Below are positions 1 through 12,530 of a stretch of 64,000 bases of DNA, in pieces (the stretch's first letter is position 1; every line of letters begins with the position of its first letter). Below the pieces are notes generated by a model, which saw only the letters and a program-made list of their open reading frames with translations, made no database searches and was not told the DNA's origin. Source of the stretch: Torymus aiolomorphi (Eukaryota; Arthropoda; Insecta; Hymenoptera; Torymidae); assembly GCA_036365515.1 (NCBI GenBank), contig CM070873.1, positions 259,319,575-259,383,574 on the forward strand, given 5' to 3'. The position numbers and the translations under genes were made by a program.

Positions 1-2480
1 GGAAAATAGGAAGCGTACCCATTTGAATTTCAAACAAAGCTTTCTTTCTAGGATAATTTGAATTTTCCGAAAGATGATGCAATTGAAATATTTGAGCTAT
101 TATTTAATCGACAAATTAAATATAGTTTTAGTAGAACTTTCTACAATGAAATTGTGATTCACGATATTTCTACAACTGGTGCAATCTTGATAAAACCAGA
201 ATAATAACTTGCCGATCATTACACTGGGATTATCGTAAATTCTGTTATAATAGTTAATAAAATTTCAAGCTGTATTCAAGCACAAAGCATAAAAAATGAT
301 TTTCACATTAGTGGGTGGGATAAAAAATTTAATTGCAATACATGAACAGCATATGATATGAACGAAAAGAAAATAACTTGTGACTAACTTTTCAACACGG
401 CAATACAGGAAAACGTACACGTTTTCCGCTCAGTAATAGGAAGGAAAAGTCTGTCGATAAAGGCTACACTCACAACTCTAACGCGAATCGAAAGGCGCGC
501 ACACGATTTTCGCTGCCAAAAGTAAAGGCGAGTTTAAATTTTCGAGCTGTTTAAATGCCAACTTTTAAATCGCACGAGCCTGTGGTTTATGTTTTAAAAT
601 GACTACGGGTAACACGATACGCGAGCTCGCACGCGCTCGCAAACTCGGCTCTTCTCCTCTCTCCACCTCGCTGAAAGAAAAATTTTGATTTTTCATCGAG
701 ACCTCGAGACGAAATCTAGTATTTTTATTGCTATTCCCCCAACAGCGCGTTGTATTTTTGTTCGCTAGCGCCATGCTGTCATATTATGTAAACAATCTCA
801 ATGAAACGCAAATAAATGATAATTTCGATAAGTGGACATACTTTATTTTTGACGATTTCCTCGTGGCGTTCCGTCGGCTGGCGAACGACGACTGTACGCG
901 ATAAACGTGATTTTTTTTCTCTACTCTTAGGTATCGTGTTATGTAAACATCGTAAATCAAACTCGGATTTCCACAAATTTCTAGTCGACGATTTTGTTTC
1001 TCATTTTTTTACTGAATGGCGGATCGGCGTATGCGTGCGTCTGTGTGTATTACTCACTCTTTTATGAGATTCTCGTCAATTATTCAAACTGACGAATAAT
1101 ATGGAGAAAAAAGTTGAATCAACTTTGGAGGACTTTTTACTGCAAGAGAGTTAAGTGGCTTATCTCACAAACGATGGCGTATCCAAACAAACATGGCAAG
1201 GGTTTATCCCAAACCACTAAGTGCGAAGCGAAGTATGTTATTTTTAAAAATTCTTAAACGCGATCTTTCAGATGACTTTCTAAATCGCACGCAGAGTATC
1301 GGTAAATATAAAATGCTCGTTTTATATATACATTATATTGTGCGCTCATTTAAATCAAGTCAATCGTGTACTTGCATTTTAATGATTATTAATAGCCCTT
1401 TCAATCGAAATCATGAATATTACGCGCGCTGGCGATGAAAAATGGCGCATGATTCACGCTTGATGAATCGAGAATATTTTTTACACGTACAGATTTTTTT
1501 TTCCACCGATTACCATAATATTTGGGTCATTAAAAAAAATCCGAGTTCTCAAATATACATACTCCTTACGGGCTTTTTATAAAAAGCACGCCTATAATTT
1601 CCATTTCAAACAACATTAACCAGGTTAATTAAAATACTAGACATATTCGAGGACGACTAAGCCGCGCGCACGTAAATTAATGTATTCAATAACTAGAACC
1701 GAATTTATTCAGTTTTTATCGGTTCGGTATTTCGCAATCAATCGTTTATCTCTTAAAAATATCCGTAATCTCTATAATTAGCCGAGTTATTTTTACAAAC
1801 CTCTTTTTTTTTGTTAATTATCGACCGTCTAATACACGCGCACTATCGTCTAGATCAGTCGCAGCTCATGCGGACCCGCGCCGGCTTTATTACCCCCATT
1901 AAACGTGAAGATTTCTATATCATCGCCACGTCTGCGTGCATTATAAATATATATCGGCGGCAGAAAAAAAGAGCTGAGAAAATCCGATCAGCCAGCTGTA
2001 TACCCGTGTCTTGCAAAATTTATTTTTCGATTACATCAGTCGCGCACGCGTACGCTCTCTCTCTCTCTCTATCACTCTCCGAGATCGTCGATCCCACCGA
2101 AAAAACGCGCGCCACACTTCTCTCGTGCGATGATGGAGCCTTCGGAAAGAAACCGCAAGTCGCGCGCGCGCCTATAATATACTTATATATACGCGCGAGG
2201 AAAACAAATATGTGTATCAGCATAAAATAGTGGTCGCGTTTTAATTGATATACGCACTCGACGAAGCTCCTCATGCGCGACACATAGCAGCGCGCCTATA
2301 TGCTCGTGCTCATGTACGCACACACAGATACTTGCGCGTATACCGCGGTAATAATCTCGCGCGCGCATGTTTTGACTAAATTGATAGATAACAGTTGACC
2401 TCTTTATGGAACTAGGCGCGAATCGCGGGCTTCTGTACGTACGGGCGTCTCTCTCACTCTTACATACTCACACACGCACA
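1..2480. other. AT-rich upstream flank, no supported gene
   Basis: AT-rich DNA with short CpG-rich patches and a short CT run near 2056-2071. The reading frames are short, overlapping and low in complexity. Splice-flanked exons or protein motifs were not recognised. It may hold distal regulatory DNA of brk, but nothing in the bases proves this. Confidence 0.5.
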
Positions 2481-2886
2481 CATATATCGCCGCATACCAA
2501 ACCTTCACGTTTCTTTAAACACATTATTATTACGCACGCGTGTACACCCTGCACCTAGTTCACATAAGTGCGGGTTTACTCATTCGCGCTCTTTCTCTCT
2601 CTCTTTCTCGACTTGTTTACCAAGTTTTCAAGAATAAAAATCTTTTTCCCTCTGCGCGCGCCGCACTCGTCAAGAGCGAGCTCGAGCGCGCTTCGCCTCT
2701 CGCACGATCTCTCTCGCGAGCATCGCGCGATGATGACGATGATCGCGATACGGCCAACAGCGGGAGGGGGAGGGACGAGAGAGAAAGAAAGAGACCGAGG
2801 CAGCCGAACAAGAATAAAAGGAAGAACGTCGACGACTACGACGACGACGACGAGGCAGGAACGCGCGCGAGAGCTGCGCTAGAAAG

Positions 2887-2923
<37 letters not shown>

Positions 2924-5565
2924 GTCGAGGCGCGTAAAAATCCGCTTGGCTCCGAGCTGGCTGGCTTTGCCGCTGAGCCACAACGAGGCGGCGGCGACGG
3001 CGGCGGCAACCGATCGAGCAGACAACATGGCGCCGGGACTCGTTCTCCCACTCGCTCTCGCTTCGTCTCTCTCTCTTTCACTCGCGCTCACTCACTCGCC
3101 CGCATGCCGATCGCCGCCGCCGCCGCCGCCGCCGCCGCGGTGGCTCGTACATACGCGCATACGTATTATGCCTGTCTCTCTGTGTGTGCGTGTGTATAAA
3201 CGCATATATACATACGTAAGTACAGACGACATAGTCGGTGAAAATCAGAGGTGCGTCGTCACGCCGGGATGACGTTTCCCGTCGCGTCTCGCCTCTCTTC
3301 GTGTATTTTTTTCCTACGCATTTGTCTCTCTCGCTCGCTCGCACTCACTCACTCTTATTAACGGAAGTGAGGTCGCAAAATGGCGTTGTCTCATGCGCCT
3401 TTAAAAAACAGCAGTAGCAGCATCGTTCGTTGTAGGCGACGATCGCATGTGCATCGTGTGTCGTATAGTAGATACATACATATAAGTACGCATGTATACA
3501 TGCATGCGCATCGGCCGGGTATGTATCGGGAGAGCGCGCGGGCGAGGGAGCCGCACCGAACGAACGAGACAGCGAGGAGCCTGGCTGCTCTCCTCCGGTC
3601 TCTCTTGGGGCTCGAGGTGTGAAAGGCGAAGGAAGGAGGGCGCCTACGCCCGCCTGTATATAAGGCGCATATATACGACGAACGCACGCACACAGTGCCA
3701 CCTAACATTCAAAGCCATGCCCCAAGCGAGGCGAGAGAGAGAGAGAGAGCGCAGGAATGAGCAAGTGAAAGAGGGAGATGAAGGGAGGCCGAAAGGCATC
3801 ACAAGGCAGTGGCGTTAAAGAAAGAAAAACGACTGGTGGCAGTGGCACGTCGCTGCTACGCTCTCTCTCTCTCTCTTTCTACCTTGCGCGCCTCCGCTCG
3901 CTCACGAGTGTGTATATGTATATGCGTGCGCGCTAGCGCCTCGTCACACGTACACACCTATTCACTCTCGCTCGTTCCTGGAAGGGTAAACGGTCCGAGG
4001 GGCGGCCAAGCTCAGGCAGGCAGGCTGTGCGAACACTATAAGCGATGGAGGAGGAGGTGGAGGGCAGAGGGGGGCCCCGCGCACACTCACACGCCTGCAG
4101 TCGGAAAAGGAGAGACCAAGAGCGAGCCGAGAGAGACAGAGCGGCGGCACCAGAGAGCGGAGGAGGCGCGCTCTACTCGTATAAGTGGTGGCGGTGCTGC
4201 TGCTGGTGGGGGGGATATACAGAGACCGACACCGAATCGCCCGCTGGTGAGCCTGTGTGTATGTGTGGGTATACCAGGCAGTGCCCAGGCTAGCCAGGCG
4301 GGCGGCAGTGCGAGTGAAACGGAGCGAGAGCGCCGGGTAGCGAGCAAGAGAGAGAGAAGGAGAGGCGAGTAAGGGGGGGAGAGCGCCTCCGACTGCTAGT
4401 CTGGCGAGACAGGCTGGCAGGCGGCTTCGAGCCTGGCTGAACGGCAGTCACTCGACTGGTGGTGTGCGCGTGCGGTCTGTGTGCGCGCAAGACAGAGACA
4501 GAGAGAAAGAGAAGAGGAGAGCGCCAGCAGCAGCAACGACGACAGCTCTCTGGCCACGAAACCGGATGACCACGACGAGGCCAGCAGCAGCAGCAGTCAG
4601 AAGAAGAAGCTGCAGCAGTATAGCAGTGCGAGGTCGGAAATTCGTTACGGCATTCTCTCTCGGTCTCCGAGCCTTCGCCGCCGCGCTACCTATAAGGAAC
4701 TGCCTGCAGCTCCCCGGCGCCTAGTCTCCGTAGTGGGTGCCCTCTCGGCTTATCCTAGCCTGTGTGCGAGCGTGTGTCGTCGCCGTGCCACCAGCCGTAT
4801 ATATAACCTTCGTAATCGTCGCCGCGATAGATAGCGCGAGCCGACCAGAGGTGTTTAGCAGCAGTGTGTGCGATATATATACAAGACACGCGTGACACGC
4901 GATGTTATGCGCCAGAGCGGCCGCGTATCATCACCGTCGTCGTCGTGTACAGCAGTGCTCTAGCAGCAGCAGCAGCAGCAGCAGTTTTATCTCGCGAATT
5001 AATAACAGTAGTGCCTTCGCCAGAAGAAGCCAGCGGGAGGAGAATCATCACAAGTGCCTTTTCGTCTCCTCTTGATTTCGGAGCGAGCGAGCCAGCGAGC
5101 GAACGAGAAAGATAGCCGCGCAGCAGCAGTAGCGGCGGCAGCAGCAGAGATAGAGGCGCCACTACGTGTGGCTGGCTCCGTCTCTCTCCTTCACTCGCAG
5201 TGTGTGTGTATATATTCTCTCGCGCGCGCGCGCCTCCTCCTCCCGTGTCTCTCTCGTTTTCCGCCGGGACTTTTGCCGTGTGTGTGTGCGAGAGAGCAGA
5301 GCCGCAAGCGCGTATTCAGAGGCAGCAGCAACGGCAGCATTGTGTAACTCTTTGACTGTGTGTATATGTGACCGCCAGTAGTATACATACTTAATACTCG
5401 TCGTCAACGCCGCAGCCGCCGCCACTGTCGCCAGTGTGTCTGTGCTGTTCGGTGCGTGATATATATATATACATACATATCGGAGCCTTGCGTGCACGCG
5501 TGCGTACATTTCCATTGAACGTACAATCGCGGGCGCGCGTTATCTCGGTACCCAACGGGTGTATT
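2481..5565 (+). promoter_or_regulatory. GC-rich brk proximal promoter / 5' leader region
   Basis: A 3-kb block immediately 5' of the brk start codon is much richer in C, G and CpG than its flanks. It carries (GA)n/(CT)n runs (2887-2921, 3858-3878), CAG/GCA runs and TATA-like strings near 3655 and 4797. TGGCGYY matches, the Brinker/Mad-type core, occur at about 3027, 3381, 3810 and (reverse) 5155. That number is close to chance for this length. Start site and leader exon structure cannot be fixed from sequence alone. Open frames here are repeat-driven (poly-S/L, poly-R/E, poly-A) and are not called as genes. Confidence 0.5.
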
Positions 5566-8013
5566 ATGGCCCATGGAGTGAGCGAGATACTGGGCGAGAG
5601 GAACAAGGTACTCTCTAGCAAGAAGCAGAAGAGGATGCAGCAGCAGGGCGTGAAGAAGAGCGTCGGCGTGATGGGCAGCAGGCGCATATTCTCGCCGGCG
5701 TTCAAGCTGAAGGTTCTGGAGTCTTACAGGAACGACATGGACTGCCGGGGCAATCAACGCGCTACCGCCCGTAAGTATGGCATTCACAGACGCCAGATAC
5801 AAAAGTGGCTGCAGTGCGAGGAAAACCTGCGCAACTGCCTGGCCGATGGTAGCAACGCCGTCGGCATTGGTAAATCCGTGACACGCACGTCTCCCAAACC
5901 CCCCAAGGACTACGTGGTAGTGGAGAAACGTCATCAACAGCAACAGCAGCAGCAGGTACAAGTCCAGCAACAACCACAGCAACAACAGCAGCAGCATCAA
6001 ATGCATAATGGCGCTGGAGCGCCGCCGCCGGCCTTGAACCTGTGCGTCGCCAGACAGCACGGCGACGAGCTGCTGCTGCAGCAGCAGGACCAGCAGCGCC
6101 CGCCCCCTCCATCGCCGCAGCAGTCGCCTCCTCTTCCCCCTCCTCCCTCCACCTCCTCGTCGAGCAACAGCAGCAGCATCGTAGCGGCACAGGCGCTCGC
6201 CGCCGCAGCCGCAGCCAGCCAGCACCAAACGGATTACAGATTTCATAGCACTGCCGTCACGGTTCTGCCGCCGCAGCCGCAGGCTACCGCAGCGCAGACG
6301 GGATATCCGGAACTCCAGAACAAAATCGTTCGTATGCCCCCCTACACCAACGCCCAGATGATAGATTTGTATCAAGCGAGGGCCATCGCCGCGTTCCCCG
6401 ATCCTGCCCTGGTACCCTCCTGCTATCGGCGTCACTCCGCGGCTATCGTACCGCAGGAGATCAATCGTTACGCAGAACTTCAGTATTACCGTCGTAGTTC
6501 GTCGCCCCGGTACCACGAGATTCGGAGTCCCATGCAACAGCAAGAGATGAGTCCGGCAACGCTTTTGTCGCCGGCGCAGATAAAGATCGAACGCGCTAGC
6601 CCGGATTCGCGAACGACTCCCGGATCCGTCGACGCCATACCAAGCGCGTACAGCTCGGCTACCACGGCCACTGGTACCACGACGACGACCACCGATTCGA
6701 TTCGTGCTCAATCCTTACCCTCGCCCCACACCGACTTCATCCCCAAGAAGGAACAGCTCACCGAGAGCGAATATCGACATGAGAAAATCTCTGCCATTAG
6801 TCCGGAAAGGCTGTCGAACAGCAATACGCCACCGGTCACGCCTTACTACAATATGTCGTGCTTACCGTTGAGTCCCGGTGACTCGGACGAGCCTTGCAGT
6901 ACCGAGGCGTCGGACATCGAAGCGGATCAGCAGACCAACGATACCCACGTCGTGCAGCGCAAATCCTACCCCGTGCGTTTCAAGCTCGAGGTGCTCAACG
7001 CGTTCCGCTACGACGACGAGGTCAAGGGCAACCAGCGAGCCACCGCCCGCAAGTACAACATCTGCCGTCGGCAGGTGCAGAAGTGGCTGCTCCAGGAGAC
7101 GGACCTGCGCAACGTCTTCAAGACCACTGGTAACGGCGATCGTCAACGACTGGGACCCTTTACGGAATCCGTCAGCGAGGAGACACCCGTCGACCTGAGG
7201 ACCAGCCATCCCAGCATCCCAATGATGTTGGCCGCGACGACGACAGCTGAGTTGGGGCCAATCTCGCCACGGTCGACGAACAGCGCGGGTCCCTGCAGTT
7301 GCTGCGATTACAGAACCACAGCGGCTTCCTCGCCCCTCAACTACGCCATCGAGTCCTCCCTAACTCCGCCCTACAGCGCTCCAGGCTGCTCGATGTCCTG
7401 CTGTCCGGACGTGCCAGCACCCGGAAGCGTCGGCAGCAACTACTACTGCTACTCGCCTCCAGAGATCGACAGCCACAGCGTAGCCCCAGTCCACGAGTCG
7501 TCCCTCAAACGTCCCATCTGCACGCAATCGTGCTGCTACACCGAGGAGCTAGCATCCAAGCGACCTCACCTGGACGACAAGAGCGACGCCGAGGACGGAC
7601 AGGAACAACCCATACAGGAGTCCCCACTCTGTCTGGTCAAGCCCAAACAGGAAGAACCAGCAAGTCCCAACTCAAAGGTCGTCAAGGACGCGATCCTGTT
7701 CAAACCCTACCTTGATAACCCAGTGAGCAAGCCCAACCATAGATCCAGCCCCGCCATCAACAACGGTAGCAGCAATAACAACAACAACAGCAGCACCTGC
7801 AACTACAACGTTGGCTCGGGTAACGCTGGCCATCTGGAACTTCAGTTGAGCTTCAAACTACCAGCTACCCAGCAACCACAAGACCAGCAGCAACACCTGC
7901 AGCAGCAGCAGCAGCAGCAACCGCAGCCACAGCCGAACACCGAGCAGTACTTGGGTTACGCGGAGGCCAGAAGCGCCTTCGTCAGGTATCCGTCAAACGG
8001 CCATTACTCGTAG
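5566..8013 (+). CDS. brk: Brinker transcriptional repressor with two Brinker DNA-binding domains
   Basis: Encodes 815 aa. In insects Brinker is a nuclear, sequence-specific repressor that silences Dpp/BMP target genes. Two Brinker-type helix-turn-helix domains are visible, at about residues 39-95 and 465-523. Both share the FKL-V core, GNQRATARKY and the recognition-helix pattern RRQ-QKWL. Downstream is PVDLR (541-545), a CtBP-binding PxDLx-type motif, and FKPY (712-715), the Groucho-binding motif known from Drosophila Brk. IKIERASP resembles a sumoylation site. Poly-Q tracts lie near 124-144 and 773-791, an Asn-rich tract near 731-743, and a Cys/Ser/Pro-rich segment between the second domain and FKPY. 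The start at 5566 is the first ATG in this frame and has A at -3 and G at +4. No intron is needed. The known Drosophila protein has one such domain, so the second copy is notable. Identity is very secure. Confidence 0.95.
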   Translation: MAHGVSEILGERNKVLSSKKQKRMQQQGVKKSVGVMGSRRIFSPAFKLKVLESYRNDMDCRGNQRATARKYGIHRRQIQKWLQCEENLRNCLADGSNAVGIGKSVTRTSPKPPKDYVVVEKRHQQQQQQQVQVQQQPQQQQQQHQMHNGAGAPPPALNLCVARQHGDELLLQQQDQQRPPPPSPQQSPPLPPPPSTSSSSNSSSIVAAQALAAAAAASQHQTDYRFHSTAVTVLPPQPQATAAQTGYPELQNKIVRMPPYTNAQMIDLYQARAIAAFPDPALVPSCYRRHSAAIVPQEINRYAELQYYRRSSSPRYHEIRSPMQQQEMSPATLLSPAQIKIERASPDSRTTPGSVDAIPSAYSSATTATGTTTTTTDSIRAQSLPSPHTDFIPKKEQLTESEYRHEKISAISPERLSNSNTPPVTPYYNMSCLPLSPGDSDEPCSTEASDIEADQQTNDTHVVQRKSYPVRFKLEVLNAFRYDDEVKGNQRATARKYNICRRQVQKWLLQETDLRNVFKTTGNGDRQRLGPFTESVSEETPVDLRTSHPSIPMMLAATTTAELGPISPRSTNSAGPCSCCDYRTTAASSPLNYAIESSLTPPYSAPGCSMSCCPDVPAPGSVGSNYYCYSPPEIDSHSVAPVHESSLKRPICTQSCCYTEELASKRPHLDDKSDAEDGQEQPIQESPLCLVKPKQEEPASPNSKVVKDAILFKPYLDNPVSKPNHRSSPAINNGSSNNNNNSSTCNYNVGSGNAGHLELQLSFKLPATQQPQDQQQHLQQQQQQQPQPQPNTEQYLGYAEARSAFVRYPSNGHYS

Positions 8014-11000
8014 TCTTCTTACGCCGATAGCGCGTATCACTTGCCTTCTTTTGCGTTACAAATCTTATTGTTAATGTTAATCTGCGCATTCATCATTATT
8101 TACGATCTGCTTGTTTAACAGGTACGAGAACGCCAGACTAAAATGAGGTCTAGTAAACAAATGCTGTTCGATTCTTTCCTGAACTTTACTAAAAAAAATA
8201 AAAAAAATTGTTAAATACACAAAAGAATGTTTTTAAACTTTCGATTGCATGAAAACGAAGAAACTGGTGAATTCGGAAAGGATCGGACAGCAGCAACCAG
8301 ACGATGATTTGTAATAGTAACGGGAGAGTAATCGACTAGTCGTAAAACGAAATGGTGACTAACGACTTTATTAACTTTATATAGTCTCTTGCTTCTTTGT
8401 ACATACACTAAAAACAAAATCGCAGCGCGGAACATATGTATATCAAAAGAAAATTCGTTTCCCTTTCCAGCGATAAATTGGCAGAAATTCGGTAATACGC
8501 GTGTCTGTATCCTCTGAGGTCACGCGAAGGTCGCGCATCCGCGCGTCGTCCTGCGCGCGACGCAGATAATTACGCGTTTTATTACGCGAGATCCGCTGGG
8601 GGAGGAGGAGAGAGAAGCATGGATGGCTGCGTGCCTGTCTCTCACACTCTCACGTATAATATACACTGTCGCAGGAACGGCCAATCGGCAATGCGCGCGC
8701 GGCAAACACATACGTAGATATATGTATATATATAAAAGCATCGCGCGATATGCCTCTCCCCCGCGTCTACGCGCGAAAGAGAGAGAAAAAGGAAACTCGC
8801 CGTGATACATCACTTTGAAGGGGTTCGCTTCCATTGAGCAGTAGATCAACTTATTCTATATATATATACACACGTTATGTATAACGCATCTTTTGTTTGT
8901 TGTATGTGTGCTCTGTAAGAGCGCACATCCAACGCTTTACATATTCTTTTCATTTTTCTCTCTTATTTTATTCTCTTTTTGCATAATTCGTTTATACCTT
9001 GTACATATGTAAATAAGAATATTCGACCGCCTAGGAGCAAAGATATTTTTTTACCTCATTAATTGATTATAGGAATTATCTGATTAACGTATTTCTCATC
9101 GTACATGTAGCTATACACTCGTACATATATATATTTTTCAAAGAAGCCTCGGCCTTAATTCACGTAAAAAAAATTGTAAGATCGATCGAGACGGACAGAG
9201 TCCACTTGTGTGTTTGTGCCTTTTTCTTCGGTGGCCTAAGAGGCTCTTTTCGAGTCGTTCTTCCGCTGATGGAAAAACCGTCGGTGCTTCGTGTAAATAT
9301 ATTTATATACAATATTAAATCGACCGCGCAGATAAGTGGTCTTTCCGACGAAATTGCGTATGGACGTCGTCGTCCCTTTTTATTTCGAAAAGCGCTGAGA
9401 TCTCGTAATCGATGGTAAATAAGGTGAAAAAGAAATCATATGTTGATAAATGGAACCCATGTGCCTTAAAAACGCATCCACGCGAACACACGCACACACA
9501 CACACTCACACACATACACGCACGCACGCGTGATATACGAAAATATTTTTAAAGAGAAGCAATCTTTTTCTCATTCTAAACAGTATTTTTTTTTTCTGTC
9601 GGGCTGTGAATGAAAATCTTCCCGGCGGCGCGGATACCGTCGGCGCACTTTTGCTAAACCTATCGTTTTAGCGCAAGCATAATATTAAGACTGATAATAA
9701 GTAATGAAACGAAAAAATGCGTTTATATAATAAGTTCGGTTTTGAAATATTCGTAATTAGCGAAAGTCTTGATAAATACTCATCCTGGAACGATAGTTTT
9801 GCAAGTCGACGTGTTTAGCGACGGAGGTAATCAAAAAACGAATGACGACCACTCGGCAGGTTTTCATTAGCAGCCCCGATTAAGTTCTTTTCATCGATGC
9901 GCTAATAAGGAACAAGACAATTTCGAAATCACGAAGGGATTTGCATAACGCGTGTGACTCTTATCTTAGAAAACAAAAAGGGTCGAATGTGCCTTAGTCC
10001 CGCGCGACTCTAACGCGACTAACTCCAGTGGTGTTAGAGCGACGGGTCGGGATGTACAATAATAATAAAAAAACAAGCAGATTAAGAGTTTAAAAATAAC
10101 CGTCGTTATTAAGATAGATAAACTATAATAAGCCATAATACAATGACAAAATGCCATGTTTAACATAATGATTTATACATATAGTTAAAAGTATATAATA
10201 TTTGTATAAGTAAACCGAGCGTATCGCCGAATGACTGAAACAAGGAGCTCGAATCCTCGCGCGCGCGCACTTGCGGGCTATTCGACTCTGAGCATCCAGG
10301 CGTTATTTCGATTGCCGACAAGAGTCTATCATTATTGTATTAATTGAAAGTTATAAATTAATATCGAAGCGAAAAAAAAGGAATGTAAATGAAGGACAGA
10401 CGAGAAGAGATCCACAATCAATGAATGCAATGGTGCGAAAGATAGGGACAGGTGGATTCTTCTTTGTGCAAGTTGCGACTGGTTAGAGAAAAAAAAAAAC
10501 GTTTTTTCGTGCAATCATCCATTACATAGTTTATTATTATAGACTTTAAGAATTCTACAACGAGATAAAAGGACAAAAAAACGGGTTTCGATACGCAAGA
10601 AATAACAGAAGCAATTGTGACTTCAGATATACGAATTAAAAAATGTTGTTATTATATTTATAAGTGATCGTGTCGAGCGCGTAGGAAAAGACGAAGCAAA
10701 ACGCTAAACAAAAATTGTATTCGAAAATTAATGATGAATATTTTTTATTACATCGGGCTTTTGCTTAAATATACGAAATATTTATGTGACGTCGATAAAT
10801 AAAAAAAATCGCAATCGTGCCTTTTATATACATTATATGCGGGGAAATCTGCGATTTCAAAATGTGATACAAATGAATGAAATTTTTTTGTATGAGTCTT
10901 TGTCGTGCCTGAAATCGGAGAATATATTATATATTTATATTTAATAATTAGTGGATATTATATACGAGTATGTGTACGTGGAAACACCAAATTTTTGTAA

Positions 11001-11300
11001 GGAAATTTTCTTGTTATACGAGAGCATTATCGGAAAATTGTGATTTATTCTGTAAAAATTTTGACGCCTAATAATGTATCGACGCTGATATATGAAAATG
11101 TGAAAGATTTCAAAGACTAGCGAAAGATTGGAATTGGAATGTCTTTGTGCGTGAATGTGTATGTTTTAAAAATGCAAAATTTTTTAAGTGAAATAGATGC
11201 GTTTATCGACTTGTAAAAAGATATCTCGAAATACTTTTAAATCGTCCTTTTTTCTACGCTTTAAAATAAAAATATATTGTATTGATAATTATTGTATTTT
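8014..11300 (+). other. brk 3' flank and probable 3' UTR
   Basis: No reading frame here looks coding. AATAAA occurs at 8197-8202, about 185 bp after the stop, and again near 11266, so short and very long 3' UTRs are both possible. A small CpG-rich island lies at about 8515-8800, and a (CA)n-rich tract at 9483-9530. The rest is AT-rich. Confidence 0.45.
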
Positions 11301-11492
11301 TAATAATTATTGAATGTTTATGCATTCAAATATGCGCACGTATATACGAATATACGACAAAATAGAAAATATGGAATTTGAGAGAAATATAAGAGATTAT
11401 TTTAAAACTAAAAACTCATGTTGTCATTGAACAAACCCTTTAATTGTCCAAGTACCTTAAGATACCTTTATCCCATTTGAAACATCCTCAAA

Positions 11493-11804
11493 CTAAGTAA
11501 AATTATTATTATAAAAATGTTGAAAAAAATTTAAATTACAATTTAAAGTTGTTCTCGTAAATATTAATGTAAACCTTAAAAATTTCACTAATTTTTTGTT
11601 ACAATTCTTGTCTTCACTGCATGCCTTTGACTTTTTTATCCTTTGAGTTTTAATATAGTTAAATATTTTGATCTTAGAATAAATTTTATGCAATCCTACG
11701 ACACCAGCAAAAACAGCACTCATGAAAAATTTCTTCACCGATGGTACTGACATGTATCTTTGAACTAGTAAGTGGAAGTTTACCATTTTCTTCAAATGCA
11801 TCAT
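11493..11804 (-). CDS. Possible small protein (103 aa), unrecognised
   Basis: An isolated minus-strand frame in AT-rich DNA, without the low-complexity bias of most frames here. The N-terminus is basic and rich in Leu and Met, and a hydrophobic stretch (KKFFMSAVFAGVVGLHKIY) follows at about residues 24-42. It could be a short membrane protein, a transposon remnant or chance. No family was recognised. The start is the first of two consecutive ATG codons. Confidence 0.2.
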   Translation of the reverse strand: MMHLKKMVNFHLLVQRYMSVPSVKKFFMSAVFAGVVGLHKIYSKIKIFNYIKTQRIKKSKACSEDKNCNKKLVKFLRFTLIFTRTTLNCNLNFFQHFYNNNFT

Positions 11805-12530
11805 AAAAAAATGTTTAAATTATAAGTAACCCATATCAAAGTATATAGGGCACGGGCTCACTCCTTGACTCTTACTTGCCTTCGGAGCGCTCCCGCGCTC
11901 CTTGATAAAATATGAGAAGGAAATTTTTTACAACAAAATAATGTATACAATTAACTGTTGAAATTTCAATATTCCGAAAATTTTTCTGTAAATTAATTTT
12001 TTTCATGTAATTTGATTTAAGTCACTTGAGATCATCGAATAATGCAAAGATATTTTAATAGTCTGTGAACTTTAATTATCAATTATTAAGGTTACATCTT
12101 AAACCCAAGTAATTACTAAATCTTTTTTTCGCAAAGAAACATGCGTTTCATTCTACCCTCGTCCCTGACTTAAAGTGAATGTCCGTTGTTAATCGCGCGC
12201 GGACAATCGAAAGGTAACTTTCTGCAGGAAAAAGAAAGAGTCGTCGTACGCGAAATAAATGCATTTTAAATAATTGCCATAAATTGAATAAAGCCTCATA
12301 AATTGAACTTTAAGGAGACCCTTGTCTCTCCCTGAAAAATAAAAATCTCACGCGGTTCTCACGAACAGTCATCATTTTTGTTTTAAACCAGCTCTCAGCA
12401 CGTTACTTGTACAAAACGTTAACCCCCCTAGCGCATATATTTTATTCCGCGCCTTACGTAACGCGTGTCCACGCGATCGCCGATTAATACAGACAAACAC
12501 AAAGTACAACGATAAATGTAATCATTAATT
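11805..12530. other. AT-rich intergenic DNA with a GC hairpin
   Basis: No gene seen. A GC-rich inverted motif (GGAGCGCTCCCGCGCTCC) near 11885-11902 stands out from AT-rich surroundings and could form a short hairpin. Confidence 0.35.

Noticed and set aside
2540..4834. Many 60-220-aa frames in the brk upstream region
   Set aside because: They translate GA, CAG and CGCG repeats in several frames at once.
3027..5160. Cluster of Brinker sites (TGGCGYY) as evidence of autoregulation
   Set aside because: Four sites in about 2.1 kb is not clearly above expectation in GC-rich DNA. Kept only as a note.
5434..5565. 44-codon upstream extension of the brk frame
   Set aside because: It would begin at GTG, not ATG, and encodes repeat-like YIYIHI sequence. 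The first ATG in frame is 5566.
5404..6711. 435-aa open frame antisense to brk
   Set aside because: It is the mirror of brk's CAG/CCG-rich coding sequence (poly-L/A/R runs) and has no domain. Codon bias of the sense gene explains it.
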